This document shows positions 12,530-24,010 of a stretch of DNA of 64,000 nucleotides, piece after piece (the stretch's first letter is position 1; each line of letters opens with the position of its first letter). The translations under genes were made by a program, and so were the position numbers. The notes under the pieces are model-generated. The model saw only the letters and a list, made by a program, of their open reading frames with translations. It was not told the DNA's origin and searched no databases. The stretch is taken from the NCBI GenBank assembly GCA_038502055.1, contig JAXRKN010000038.1, positions 310,001 through 374,000 of the forward strand. The letters run 5' to 3'. The DNA is from Tanytarsus gracilentus. Its lineage: Eukaryota > Arthropoda > Insecta > Diptera > Chironomidae.

Positions 12530-15500
12530 TTAAGAAGCAATGTTATCGTCTTCGACGAAATCTCTCGCCACTTCCTTCGTCACACAATCAACGTGACTGA
12601 CTTTATTTCGGAAACGAACGCCGTAAAACTTGTGAGCCTTGTCCAATAGCTCAGGTCTGAATGTTGTGGTGATAAATTGAGCATTGTCACTGAGCTCATG
12701 AATCATATCAGCAACTGCTTTTCGATGCTGTGCGTCGAGCGCTTGATCGATTTCATCAAAGAGGTAGAACGGTGCAGGGTCACATTTTTGAATGGCAAAG
12801 ATGAGTGCCAGAGCAACGAGAGATTTTTGGCCACCACTAAGTTGATTCATTTCTCTCATTTCGGAGTCAGTTCCAGTGAAGGAAACGCGAATGCCAATTC
12901 CGGTGAAGTCATCAGATGTTGAAATTTCCATATCGCCTCGATTTTCATGGTCTTTCGATGTTCGCAGTACCAAGTGACCGCTTCCGTGTGGCACAAGTTT
13001 CTTGAATACTTTTGTAAAATTATTTGCCACCTGTTTAAAAGTGTTTTGGATGGCTTCCACTTTTCGCATCTCGAGACTGTGCATCAGCTCTCTGAAAAAT
13101 TTATCAAGGTTAATAAAAAATTGAGGAACATTTTTTTGTAAGAACCTACTTAATTTTCTCACTGCCAATATCCAGCTCCTCCTTTCTCTTGTACAGTTTT
13201 TCCTTTTGCTCTGAGAAGCTCAAAAATTGATCTAAAGCTTTCTTGTTGACGTGATTGTATTTCTTCAAGTGATGATTCGCTTTTTCTAGTTCTTGGAAAA
13301 GCTAAAAAAAATATAAAAATATTAACTCAAATTCTTAAAGTAAATCAAAATTTTACCTTCTTCAGTGACATTTTTGTATATTGAGGTTCGACGACGGGAA
13401 GAGCGCCAAGATTTGCAATTTTCTCAGTACACTCGTCAATTTTTTGTCGGAAGAGATTTTCTTTAGCTGCCCACTTCTCAAACGATTTCGCATCTTGATC
13501 GATTTTATCCTGCAAATCCTTTTCCTTCTGAACGAGTTGTTCGAGCTCTTTTTGCAGTGATTTTTGCTGCTTTACTGCCTTATCATACTTTTTATCCATC
13601 TCCTCGAGATCAACATTAACTTTGCGGATTCTCTCGGCAACGGCTGTCAAATCATTTTGACAGTTGTTAAGCTGTCGTTTGCGATCTTCAACGGAGATTT
13701 CTTGGAGAGCCTGCTGTAGTTCATCGCGACGCCGAATGAGATTGTTGGTGAGTAAATTTTCGAGCTTATTCTTGGTAACTTCTAAGCTCATTCGTTGACT
13801 GAAAACCGCCTTATTTTCCTGATTCAATCGTCGAATGTCATCGTTGAGTTGATCGACTTCCTGCTGATCTTGAACGGAAAGCTGTTCCATGAGCTCTTGA
13901 TGCAACTCACTCTCTAAGCCCGATTTTGTGCTATTCATGGCTTCCAAACTTGATTTACACTGCAAAAGTGAACGCTCTTTCGGCGATCGGAATCGCTCAA
14001 TTCGATTAAGTTCCTCCTTCATCAATCGAATGTCCGCTTGTACTTTCTCAAACGCGTCTTTAGACTTCCCCAATTTAGTTTCAGTTTTCTGCATCTCACT
14101 CACAATCTCATTGATCTTAACTTCAGTTGTCTTTAAATTTGTACGGATTTCGTGAAGTTGATCTTCGTGTTCTTCAATAGTTTTCATATATTCGGATCGT
14201 TTCTTTTGCATTTCTAAGCGTGAGCGGGAAGTGTTGAAGAAACCGCCAGTAAGGCATCCTTTAGACGAAACCTGATCGCCCTCTAATGTCACACAATCGA
14301 GGCCAGTTGTCTTGGCGAGTTCAGTTGCACGTTCGAGATTACGACAAATTAGTGTCTTGCCGAAAATATATCGCAGTGCCTTGTCATATTTCTCTTCATA
14401 CTTGAGCTTGCTAATCATCGGAATTGAGTCATTGTTATCGGGATAGTCGTGAATTTTAAATTGAAGTCGATTGAGAGGCATGAAAGTGACTTCACCAGGT
14501 AGCTTTTGTTTATTCATCTCCTTGAGAATTTGAGTACCGACACGATCCGATTCGACAATGTGATGAAAGAGACGATTTCCAGCGGTAACTTCGACGGCCG
14601 TGTAGATTGTTTTGTCGCAATTAAAATTCTCAATTACCGGTCCATAGTAGGAGTTTGCAATTTTAGCAAAATCACCTCCACGCTCTTGAAACATTTCGAG
14701 GACTTTTCGAACGGAATCTCTTCCATTAAGAATTGGCTTGCCAGCCATCGAACGGAGTGCTTGATCGGCCTTCGAAAGCTCATCTTTGTGTGTGGTGGCT
14801 GCTTGCGTGAGCTGTGTCTCTTGACGCCACAAATCATTTCGAATACTCTGCTCGTGATCCTTCTTCTTCTTCAACTCATAATAATTCTTATTATGTTCGT
14901 CAATTTGCTGACGAAGTTGTTCCATACCACCGCCCGAGTCTTCAATTTTCTTCTCGAGTTCTTGCTGCTTGGATGCATCACGCTTTAGATCTTCAGTGAG
15001 TTTATTTTGATGCGAAATTTTATCCTTAATTTGTTTGGCAAGCGATTTGAGTTCATTTTGAATCCACTTGTCACGTTCTTCGCGCGATGAAAACTGAGAG
15101 CCACGACCCTGCTTAGCGTAGAGTTCTTTACGTTTCTGTTCCTTGAGTGCCAAATCTCGACTGTACTCTTCCTCTTTTCTCTTCATCTCCTCATACTGCG
15201 GTTTAACGAGTTTCAATTCTTTCTCCTTCTCAGCGATCGTTTGTTCGAGTCTTTTTAGCTCCTGTTCGGCTCTCTCCTTTGACTTATTATCGCCCTGAAC
15301 TTCGTCATTTAAATCGTTTATGGTGAGATCTAATTTCGTCTTTTCACGCAACAACTGCTGCTGTTCAGTATTGAGAACGGATCGTTCCTCCTTTGCCGTT
15401 GTCACGTCTTTCTTGGCATCCTTGAGATTCTTCTGAATGCCTTTGATCTTCTCTTGAATCTTTTGAATTTCATTTGTCAACTTTTTCTGTTGATCGCCAG

Positions 15501-16351
15501 AATTTTTGCGATGATTTTCGAGCTCATCGAGTTGCTTGCGATTTTCTTTGAGCTCTGTCTCGTGGATGATGTACTCGAGCATACGACGAAGTTTATCCCA
15601 CTTTTGATACTCTTTCAGCTCTTCTTTTTCCTCTTCCAAGGTCTTTAATCTCTCCTCAATTGTCTTGAGGAATTCGGTGATTTTTTCCGTTTTCGAGTCG
15701 GTATCTTTTAAGATGGTCTTTGATTCCTCTTTACGCTCATCGTAGACTCTTGTTCCTGCAACTTCTCGAAGAAGTTTCAAGCGATGTGCATCGGGTGCGG
15801 TTGCCATTTGATTGATTTTACCTTGCTTCACAATATAGTATGGATTTGAGCTCGAAAATCCGGCAGACTCGAGTAAATTAACAACCTCCGAGCGCGGAAC
15901 GTTCTTTTTGTTGAGAAAATACTGATCTTTCTTAGCGCCAATTACGCGCTTCAATGAAATCTCTTCCTTATCAATCGGAACTCGATTATCGGAGTTGTCG
16001 AAGATGATTTCAACATAAGCAGAGCCAAGTCGTTGACCAACGCCCTCGTGAAGGAGATTCTGACGCTGTTCTGGACGAAGATGTGTGAATTCATCGCTCA
16101 ACACGAACTGGATTGCAGAGAAAAAATTTGATTTTCCACTACCGTTGCGTCCCACGACGACATTATGCTTCTTATGAAATGGATCGACTACCGTTTGCTC
16201 GCGATATGACTTAAATCCATGAATAATGACCTAAAATAAGGAAAAAACAGGTGAAAACATTGCAAAATTGCCGAATGACGCTAAGTTTTGGGGGAGAAAT
16301 AAACATTTCGGAATTTAGAGCTGAATTTGCACTCACCTGCTTGATGTGCAT
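12530..16351 (-). CDS. SMC3: Cohesin subunit SMC3
   Basis: SMC3 pairs with SMC1 and a kleisin to form the cohesin ring that holds sister chromatids and shapes chromatin loops. Four exons (16337-16351, 13357-16230, 13150-13301, 12530-13091) encode 1200 residues; the human protein has 1217. A five-codon first exon (MHIKQ) supplies the usual SMC3 start. Visible features: Walker A GRNGSGKS at residues 32-39; the acetylation lysine pair K105-K106 in GAKKDQYF, target of Eco/ESCO acetyltransferases in known SMC3s; long charged coiled coils either side of a globular hinge near residues 500-680; the ABC signature LSGGQKSLVALAL; and Walker B FYLFDEIDQALD. All ATPase elements are intact. The gene is divergently arranged with eIF2B beta, with 270 bp between start codons. 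Antisense open frames across it follow from codon bias. Confidence 0.97.
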
Positions 16352-16621
16352 GTTTATTTTGTGTTGTTTATCCTTATGTTTCAATTAAAAGTGTTTTAAG
16401 ACTCGAATTTATGGAATTAATAGTAAAATTTCCATTTTTTCACAAAAAAAATTATTTTTTATTGACAAAAGTTATCGAACCCTGAAAATGAACGAATTCG
16501 AATTTTCGAAGATTGACGAGGGGAATTTAAAAAATAATTTCGTGAATTTATCAAAACAAATTCGTCGTGTGCAAAAAAAAATAAAATTTAAAATTGTATT
16601 TAGCAATTAAATCATCTCGAA
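16352..16621. promoter_or_regulatory. Probable bidirectional promoter, SMC3 / eIF2B beta
   Basis: The start codons of SMC3 (minus) and eIF2B beta (plus) are 270 bp apart and point away from each other, so this interval must contain both 5' untranslated regions and both core promoters. It is AT-rich, with no TATA box at a usual distance. GTTATCGAAC near 16470 resembles part of a DRE (TATCGATA) element, common in insect housekeeping promoters, but it is imperfect. Confidence 0.55.
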
Positions 16622-17817
16622 ATGGTCGAAAGTAACATCCACTACACTGCAAAGCTCGCGGAGCTCATTCACGATATTAAAATTAAGTGAGAAACTCAGT
16701 GCTTAATAAATTTTAAGATTTCATAAATTTCACTTAAAATTTCAGAAAAGTTGTTGGATCTTACACAATTTCCAATGCAATGCTCAATCTTCTTCTGAGC
16801 ATTATCACTGAAAATAATTGGTCTACAGCGGACGAGTTGATGACAATTGTGCGAGAAACTGGTATGATCTTGGAAAATGCACTTCCGCAAGAAGCAATTT
16901 TAGGTAATATCGTGAGGAGACTCCTTAAAATCATTAGAGAAGAGTACGATGAACTCGATACACCACAAGACACCAAGCAGGTCGATGACTCGCAAGCGGT
17001 CTCCCTTCAAAAGCTCGTGACGCAAAATAGCGAAAAGTCGGAGAATAAATCGGCATACACAACTTCCCATGAAGACTTGCGAGAGAATTTAATTACACAT
17101 CTAAATGAGATAGAAAATGAGCTTCACTTGAGCCACGATAATCTCGCTCAACAAGCATCGCAACTTATTCATTCGGCCGAGTTAATTCTTACTTTGGGAT
17201 ACTCGAAAAGTGTCGAAAAGTTCCTTAAATCGGTGCCTAGCGAACGTAAATTTGAAGTTGTTATTGCTGAATGTTCGCCATCATGTCGGGGCCACATGCT
17301 CGCACAATCGTTGGCAAAGGCTAAAATTGATGCGACAATCATTCCTGATTCGGCAATTTTTGCTTTTATGAGTCGCGTTAATAAGGTGATTATTGGAACT
17401 CATAGTGTTCTCGCAAATGGTGGGTTGCGTGCTGCAAGCGGTGGATTTACTTGTGCTCTGGCAGCTAAACATTTTTCTGTTCCCGTCTATGTGCTCGTTC
17501 CCATGTTTAAACTGTCACCAGTGTTTCTCTTCAACTACGAACAAGAGGCATTTAATTTAGTTGGGAGCACTCAAAGTGTATTGCCCTACAATACAAAAGT
17601 TTCGAGACAAGTTAAAGCATACAGTCCAGCGTTCGATTATGTGCCTCCGAAATTAATCACTCTCTTCATATCTAGCACGTGAGTTAAATACATTTTAATT
17701 TAATTTCTAAAATAATTTATTCAATTTTTTTTATATAGTGGAGGATACACACCAGACTATGTCTATCGACTCCTCGCCGAGATGTATCATCCGGATGACT
17801 ATAATTTAAAGAAATAA
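16622..17817 (+). CDS. eIF2Bbeta: Translation initiation factor eIF2B subunit beta
   Basis: eIF2B is the guanine-nucleotide exchange factor that recharges eIF2 with GTP and is the target of the integrated stress response; beta is part of its regulatory core. Three exons (16622-16686, 16746-17678, 17739-17817) encode 358 residues, close to the approximately 350 of animal orthologues. The ATG at 16622 opens a short first exon that splices in phase to KKVVGSYTISNAM, so the first ATG inside exon 2 is not the start. The helical N-terminal half contains GNIVRRLLKIIREEY; the C-terminal Rossmann-like half contains the AECSPSCRGHMLAQSLA and IIGTHSVLANGGLRAASG segments typical of eIF2B alpha/beta/delta. 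The ending TPDYVYRLLAEMYHPDDY fits beta. Polyadenylation signal at 17837. Confidence 0.95.
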
Positions 17818-17860
17818 TTTCTGTTCGAATTTTCTAAATAAAATATTGTACTTTAAATCA

Positions 17861-19238
17861 CTAGAAGTTTGCAAAACGATGTGAAGATCCAGAATCATCA
17901 GTTAATGGACGATTTTCCAGAGATTTTCGCGGTGGCTTGTGATGGGGTGCTTGCGACAATAAAGGATCCTCCACTGTTGGTTCACGAAATTCACGCGAAT
18001 AAATCTGCTTGAGAATGTCACTGTCACGTCTTTGACGCATATCAATCGAGACACATTGAAGTTCATCGGTTGTTCTATCATAAATTTCATCGTCATCGAG
18101 TGAATCAAAATATGCTAAATCTTTAGAGTCGCCACGAATATTAATTTTTGCCATCCCTATCAACTCATCCCAACGATCTCTATTAATTTTGCACGTAACG
18201 ATGCGAAGTTTATAATTTAAATTTTTCTCCTCATCCAAAAATCTTTGAACATCTTTCAAAGCGAGTTTAACACATTTTCCCTCATCGAGGAGAGTCTCAG
18301 AGTCGGCATAGTGCACGGGAAATCGTTGAATAATCGCAAAACGTGGATCATCCTTGCGATAAAGCTCAATTTCAAATGAAAACTTTGGTAAATCCTCATT
18401 TAATTTTTTATCGAGCATTGTCTCTTTATAATCAGCAAGCATAACTGTCCAAACTAAGCTCTCTAAGAAGTAATTAACGAAATGTAATGAGTACGTCGAA
18501 AAATGATAAAAAAATTCTTACCGCATTTTGCTTCGTGGATTTGATAAAGGTTAAAAGTCTCACCATAGTTCTGGATTAGATAATAAGTTTCGACTGGCCC
18601 GGAGTGATTCAATAAAGAATCGTAATTCCAAATGAGCTCAAAAACTTCCTGATTTTGGAGAATTTTTTGGGCATGTTTTTCTTTACAATGAGAAAGCCAC
18701 TCATCTTCACGGCCAATCCAACTGCAGTCGTTCCAAACCTTGCCCATAAAACAGGACGTTTTCTTGAAGATACATTTTTCTTCGTGCCATTTCATCAACT
18801 CAATTGGCAATCTCACGTGGCATCCGTTTCTCAAGTTTTTACATGGGAATTGAAATTTTCCCGCAAGTCTCTCGAGCGTGCACGACCTCATATCGGTCAC
18901 ATCCTTTTGACATATTGGACAGGTGACGAGAGTTAAATGACATACGCGACAGCACGAATGTCCATTGACACAGAGATATATTGGAGCCGTTAATCTATTT
19001 GTGCAGCCAGGGCAGCGAAGGTCACAAAGTAACTAAAAAGAGATATTAAAGATAAGGTCAAAAAATAATTAGCAAAATGACTCACGTTATCGTAATGTTT
19101 CAGCGACACCATCGACTTCGTGCTGCAAACTCCTTTATGGTCAATCTGACCCCCACTCTCCGTTCTCTTAAGAATTCGCATCTCGATTTCGTGACTCTCG
19201 ATTTCCTTAATTTTCTCTTGCAAAACTTTTGAATTCAT
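17861..19238 (-). CDS. SINA/SIAH-type RING E3 ubiquitin ligase-like protein
   Basis: Three exons (19086-19238, 18522-19032, 17861-18462) join in frame to 421 residues. After about 50 polar N-terminal residues comes a C3HC4 RING: CPGC, then C-x-N-G-H-x2-C-x2-C, then CPIC (encoded about 18925-19020). It is followed by a SIAH-type double zinc finger (CKNLRNGC...HEEKC...C...HCKEKH) and a beta-rich C-terminal region, the arrangement of Seven-in-absentia ligases, which recruit E2 enzymes and bind substrates through the C-terminal domain. All zinc ligands appear present. The C-terminal region, with a 60-residue polar tail, is longer than in canonical SIAH (about 280-315 residues), so this is one of the divergent insect SINA-like genes and not SIAH1 itself. 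The exon 3 acceptor could be either of two nearby AGs (18463 or 18454), both in frame. Its stop is only 44 bp from that of the convergent eIF2B beta. Confidence 0.85.
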
Positions 19239-20713
19239 ATTTAAAGAAATTAATTTAACTTGTCTGTCACAACCGATGAATGAATGAAGACTGCGATTAA
19301 ATTTTCAATTTATGCTTTGGTGAATTTTTGATAAAAGGTGAAAAATGATAAGATTTTGTTATCAATTAAATCATTTATTTTTATTTCACTGTTCTTTTTG
19401 AAAAAATTTCAAAAAATCTAACAGACATGAAACTTTTTATCTCAATTCTGCTTTTTGATGGAAAAATTGCTGATTATTACAAAATAAAACAAATGCATCA
19501 ATCCAATTCAGCTGATTATTATTACTTAAATGACATATTTAAAGGGTCTTATAACGATATAAGAATTTCTCTGTGTTTTTTTCATAGGAATTTTGCATAT
19601 TTTCTGTAAGTCTACATGCCAGCCGATCATGTTTGAAATATATGACACTGATTGTTATAAAAAAGGAGATCAAATTAGAAAAACTGGAGCAATCAAAATG
19701 AGGTTAGTTGATAGAAAAGTCCATAATTGTTAAGTAAGTGCAAGAGTATAAGAATTTCAAGGATCAATGGGAAGTCCACTGTTTAATGTGCTCATCTTAT
19801 AAGAAAAGTTTTATGACGATGACATTTTTTAAAGTTTTCAAGCAATATTTTTTTTGTTTTAATTTTGACTCCCTTTTAAATAAAAAGGGCAAAGCTCTAA
19901 ATTTAGTTATATTTTTTTTCTTCGCCAAATTGCTATTGCAAAAATATTTTTTTCACACATTTTTCCAATCATTTTTTTTCGATTAATTTTTTTTTGATCT
20001 AAATCATTTTTTGTTCTAATTTGAATTTCACGAATATTTTTTTGATTATTCCTTAATTATCATTTTTGTGCTAAAAGCCGCCACCGAAAAAAAACAGAAC
20101 TAAGTGAAAATTTTTTCTCCATCATTATTACAATCTTGTCGCGAGAGATGAACTTTAAAAACTTTAATTTTTATATGAGACTTTTCTTTAAAAGATCAAC
20201 AAATTTACGTTAGATTTTTTAAATTTCAAAAGTTGAGCTGATATTAAAATTGAGACAGCCAAACGAGTTTTTCAAACGTAAATTTGTTGAATATTTTAAG
20301 CACTAAATCTCATTATTTGATCCACTTTTGCATGAAAAGATTCTCTCATGACATTTTTTTCATTCCACATTCGCAAGAAGTTGAAACTTGACACTTTTTT
20401 CACTATATAAAGAGGTATTCAATACATAACTTTTCATGATTATCAATCGATAATCACTAATTTTATTGTTAGAATGCAAATTTTTTGAATATTTCAATAA
20501 AAAATTCTCTGCAGTTAATCTTACTCTAAGTAGATGTTTTTTTTGTGTGAGAAGTTGTCTAAATTATGCTTATATGAGATATGAAATTCAAGAAAAGAGG
20601 AAAGAGAGGAGGTGCGTGTGTTGAAAGAAATTAATTTCTCAATGGTTCTTTTTTTCTGATAGATGGTATGCAGTTTTGTGACTCACTCTCGAGCTGGCCG
20701 TACTTGGGATGAC
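19239..20713. other. Intergenic region, SINA-like gene to Pdcd4
   Basis: About 1.5 kb of strongly AT-rich sequence, with long T runs at 19850-20020. It should include the promoter of the SINA-like gene at its left end and the Pdcd4 3' untranslated region at its right end. No exon, RNA gene or element boundary could be supported. Confidence 0.5.
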
Positions 20714-23700
20714 TTAAAATTCTCGGAACATCATGCTGTTGGGCTTGATCAAGCCACTATCACCTTCCGAAACGAAGCGCTTGCGACCACTGAAAAATAG
20801 AAGCGAAATGAGAAATTTTTTTTTAAAAAAAACTTTGTCTAATTTTAGTGATCAATAATGCAATCATTTCTGCGACCATGTCTGACATTGCATATATAAA
20901 TAATTTTTTGAACATGTAATTTGTTAGCATAATTTGACTCGCTCTCATGGTGCAACAAGGTAATTTTATCGATTTTAAAATGCCATCGTGAACTATTTTT
21001 AACTCTTTTTTTGTTCGAATCTAAAAGGAAACGATAAACAAAACATTTAGCCGGCATAAATTATTTATTCGATTTTTAGCACGTTTTTATGCTAATGATT
21101 AAATTTTTTACCGTTTTAAAAGAGAAGTGGGAATAAAGAATCATTCACATGACCTCGAAAAATTAATCAAGCACGAGAACAGAGTCGCAGTATTTTGCAC
21201 AATATGTTGCTGTCACCCCAACTAACACCAAGTTAACAGACGATTTTGTTTACACTTTTTCTTCTCATTCAATCCCAAGGCCGGTTAAAGTTTTGCGCAT
21301 TTTCTTTTACCGCTCAATTAAATTTGAGGTTGTTTTTTCAAACTGTGTCAAAAATCTACTCAAAATTTTCCATTTCTTTATCGTCTAAAATGTTTGTCAA
21401 CATCTCGACTACAAATTGTGGATGTGTGAAAAATATTTTAAAAAATTATTGATATGCCTTAAGTAAAAACAACTGTCTGATAAGCACATTTTCGACTTTC
21501 AATATAGCGGCAAATTCGTGATATTATTAATCGCACATGTTTTATAATCATTACACAATCCTCATTTTTTTTACAAAGTAACAAAAAAGCCGGTTTGTTT
21601 GCAAGTATAAATCTGCAATGTGCGCATGTTCTCTTTTATGCATTAAAAAAATGGCATCAGCGGAGAAACGTAAATAAATGTTTGAAAAAAGTGCATAGTA
21701 ACGTTTCTTTCACTCACCGTGATGGCAAATTCTTCATGATTTTCTCGCTTGTAAAGCCTGCGTTGTGGCAGCGTTGAACAAAACGCTCAAGAATAATGTA
21801 GGCGAGTGGTATGTCCAAGGAAATGTCTTGGATGTCATCGAAAACACGCTGAAATCCTTGTTCAATGGTCTCGACGGTAACGACGCATGTTTGCTCGAGT
21901 GATCTTATTAATTTGCACATTGCCTCCTCGACTCCTTCATTCATGGACTCAAGTGTCATGATAATTATCTAGATTTTTATAGAATCTATTAATATTTTTA
22001 TCAGGGATTTAAACCGAGTGAGTCGACTCGAGTCATTGCGTTTTTAGCAATCGGCTCGAACCGACTCGAGTCATTGCGTTTTTTGCCAATCGGCTCTAAC
22101 CGACTCGAGTCGATTGCGATTTTTTCCAATCGGTTCGAACCGACTCGAGTCGATTGCGGTTTTTTGCCAATCGGCTCGAGTCGGTTCGAGTCGATTGCGA
22201 TTTTTTCCAATCGGCTCGAGTCGGTTCGAGTCGATTGCGTTTTTCTTTCTTCTCTTCTTTTCTTTTTTCTTTTTTCTACCAAATTCACAATATCTGCAGG
22301 AAAAAATTTTTTTTTCTTTTTTTTTTTTTTCGTTTCGTTTTTCTGTTTGTTTGCTGTTCTTGGTGTTTTTTTGTTTTCTCCTTTGTTTTTTGTGTTTTCT
22401 CTTTTTTGTGTTTCTTTCTGCTTTCTCCCTTTTTCTGTTCTCTTGTTTTGTCTTTCCTCTTATCGTGCTGGTTCTTTTTTTATCTTGGTCCGTTCTGTTT
22501 TTTTCCCTACTTCTCTTTCTTTCCGCACTGAAATTTAATTCCTTCTTTTTCCAGCACTAATTTGCTTCAGATTTATTTGGATCAATTATCTTACTTCCTC
22601 GTTCTTCCTTTCTGCTTTTTCGCGATCCCTTCTGTTTAATTGTATGTCTCCTCTCATCCACACCTGGTCTTGAACCCTTGTTGGTTGATGCGTGGTGGTC
22701 GGTGTTTGCGTTTGGCATCGCTCTAAGGTCGACTCCTCCTCGACTCAAATGAATCGGTTTAAATCCCTGATATTTTTCATAACTTGATATTATTAGAGGC
22801 GTTATTTACCTCATAAATGAGTTCATGATAGAAGTGTGGCACTTCCAATGCAATGATGCAGCGTTGAGCTTCCAAGGCATCGCGAGAAATTAAATATTCC
22901 TTTAGCAAAAGCTCCATTTGTTTCGTAATTGTTTGTACTGGACGCAACCCACCGGTGACGCCCCAAACATTATCAAGATGCGCCCATGATGTGTGCATGG
23001 AAAGATGCCCTTTAAAAAAGATAAATGAATAATTTAATTTATGCAAAATTGTCACAAAACTTACCTTCGGCATAATCAAGAGCCTGTTGTGCAAGCTCAT
23101 GTAAGACTCGACTAGGTGCGACAGCTCCATCGCCATCTCCGTTCTCATGTCCATTCTTTGGCGAATTGCGAATACCGATTCGTGCCAACTGATGGACATA
23201 CTTAGGTGGCATACAATCGTCGGCGACAGCGCGAGCAATGAAATTCCCCAAAACGTGAGTTGCGTCGGGCGTGTCAAGAATCAAGTCAGGTAAGTTGTTG
23301 AGCAACATGTCAAAACCTCTTTCGTAATCGGATGCGATCAAGCATCTTCCATAGAGATCGGAGAGAAGAACACTTGTCATTTCGCGATGCGAATTTTTGT
23401 GTTCGAGTGCCATTTCCACAGCTTTTCGAATGACCAGTGGTCGCAATGCTCCCGATCTCATATGTTGATCGATCTCGGAAGCGACCTCATGTGTATCGCC
23501 ATGTTCAAAGTACTCGAGCATGGCCATCTCAAAGTTCTTCAAGAACTCATCCTCGCTATTTAACTTCCCAGTGCAGACAATCTCCTCGAACTTGATATTG
23601 GAAACATCCTCGTCTTCATTGTAATTGGGATCGTTTTCATCGAGAAGCTCCTCCTCGAGCAGTTCACTTCCCATTTTGCCCCAATTTCCTCGGCCACCAC

Positions 23701-24010
23701 CCGCTTTCTTTGTCATACCTCGTCCCTGACCGTTACGCGGACGTCTCGAATTCTTCCAGCGTCGCTGAGGTGCCATAAAATTGGGTGCATTAGCAACGCC
23801 AAGTGTCCCCTCCTTGCTATTCTGACGTGCCAAATTCTTCTTACTCTTTCGTCTCAAAGCACGATGCTCCTCAACAGTCAATGGCTTTTTCATCAAGTTT
23901 TTCTCGCCATTTTCAACGGCCTTATCATCTCCGACCGTCTCAGTCTCAATATTGTCGCTTATGTCACCGTCATTTAGCATTGCATCGACTTCGTACTTTT
24001 TGAACTCCAT
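20714..24010 (-). CDS. Pdcd4: Programmed cell death protein 4 (Pdcd4)
   Basis: Pdcd4 restrains translation by binding the eIF4A helicase through two MA3 domains. Four exons (23065-24010, 22810-23009, 21718-21968, 20714-20789) encode 490 residues (human 469). The start is the ATG at 24010 (MEFKKYEVDAML); an in-frame ATG nine codons upstream is less likely. In order: an acidic/basic N-terminal third with a glycine-arginine RNA-binding-like patch (GRGMTKKAGGGRGNWGK), a first MA3 domain around residues 165-290 (FEHGDTHEVASEI), a second MA3 domain around 325-450, and the C-terminal GRKRFVSEGD, which matches the Akt/S6K-type RxRxxS site known around Ser457 of human Pdcd4. The intron between exons 2 and 3 (21969-22809) holds a 770-bp transposon, and without it would be about 70 bp. 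The 5' leader at 24080-24130 contains CTG and GTT runs. Confidence 0.95.
22001..22770. mobile_element. 770-bp hAT-like non-autonomous element inside a Pdcd4 intron
   Basis: Both ends share a 17-bp inverted repeat, TCAGGGATTTAAACCGA. Outside them stand tattttta (21993-22000) and tatttttc (22771-22778), which match at 7 of 8 positions, consistent with an aged 8-bp hAT target duplication. The left third is a tandem array (see next entry). The middle (22240-22540) is an almost pure pyrimidine tract on the plus strand. The open frames here are phenylalanine-rich read-through of that tract and not genes. No transposase fragment was seen. Confidence 0.75.
22034..22240. repeat. Tandem array, about five copies of a 40-bp unit within the hAT-like element
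   Basis: Successive copies begin with CATTGCG or CGATTGCG, run through five or six T, then CCAATCGG and a palindromic block built on CGACTCGAGTCG. Copies differ mainly in whether the block reads CTCGAACCGACTCGAG or CTCGAGTCGGTTCGAG, that is, in the orientation of the inner half-site. Such subterminal repeats in hAT elements are usually transposase binding sites. Confidence 0.8.

Noticed and set aside
12677..13141. Plus-strand frames opposite the SMC3 ATPase head
   Set aside because: Antisense shadows of the conserved SMC3 C-terminal exon.
14506..14988. 160-codon open frame on the plus strand
   Set aside because: It is antisense to the SMC3 hinge and coiled-coil coding sequence, where codon bias keeps the opposite strand open; no family resemblance.
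18990..19238. 82-codon frame read as an independent gene
   Set aside because: It is exon 1 of the SINA-like gene plus read-through of the 53-bp intron; splicing at 19086 to 19032 continues into the RING domain.
22034..22240. CRISPR-like repeat array
   Set aside because: Units are contiguous and near-identical with no unique spacers, and the genome is eukaryotic; it is a subterminal tandem array of a transposon.
22074..22560. Three overlapping plus-strand frames of 125-154 codons
   Set aside because: They are translations of the 40-bp array and the pyrimidine tract (Phe/Ser/Leu-rich) inside a transposon in a Pdcd4 intron.
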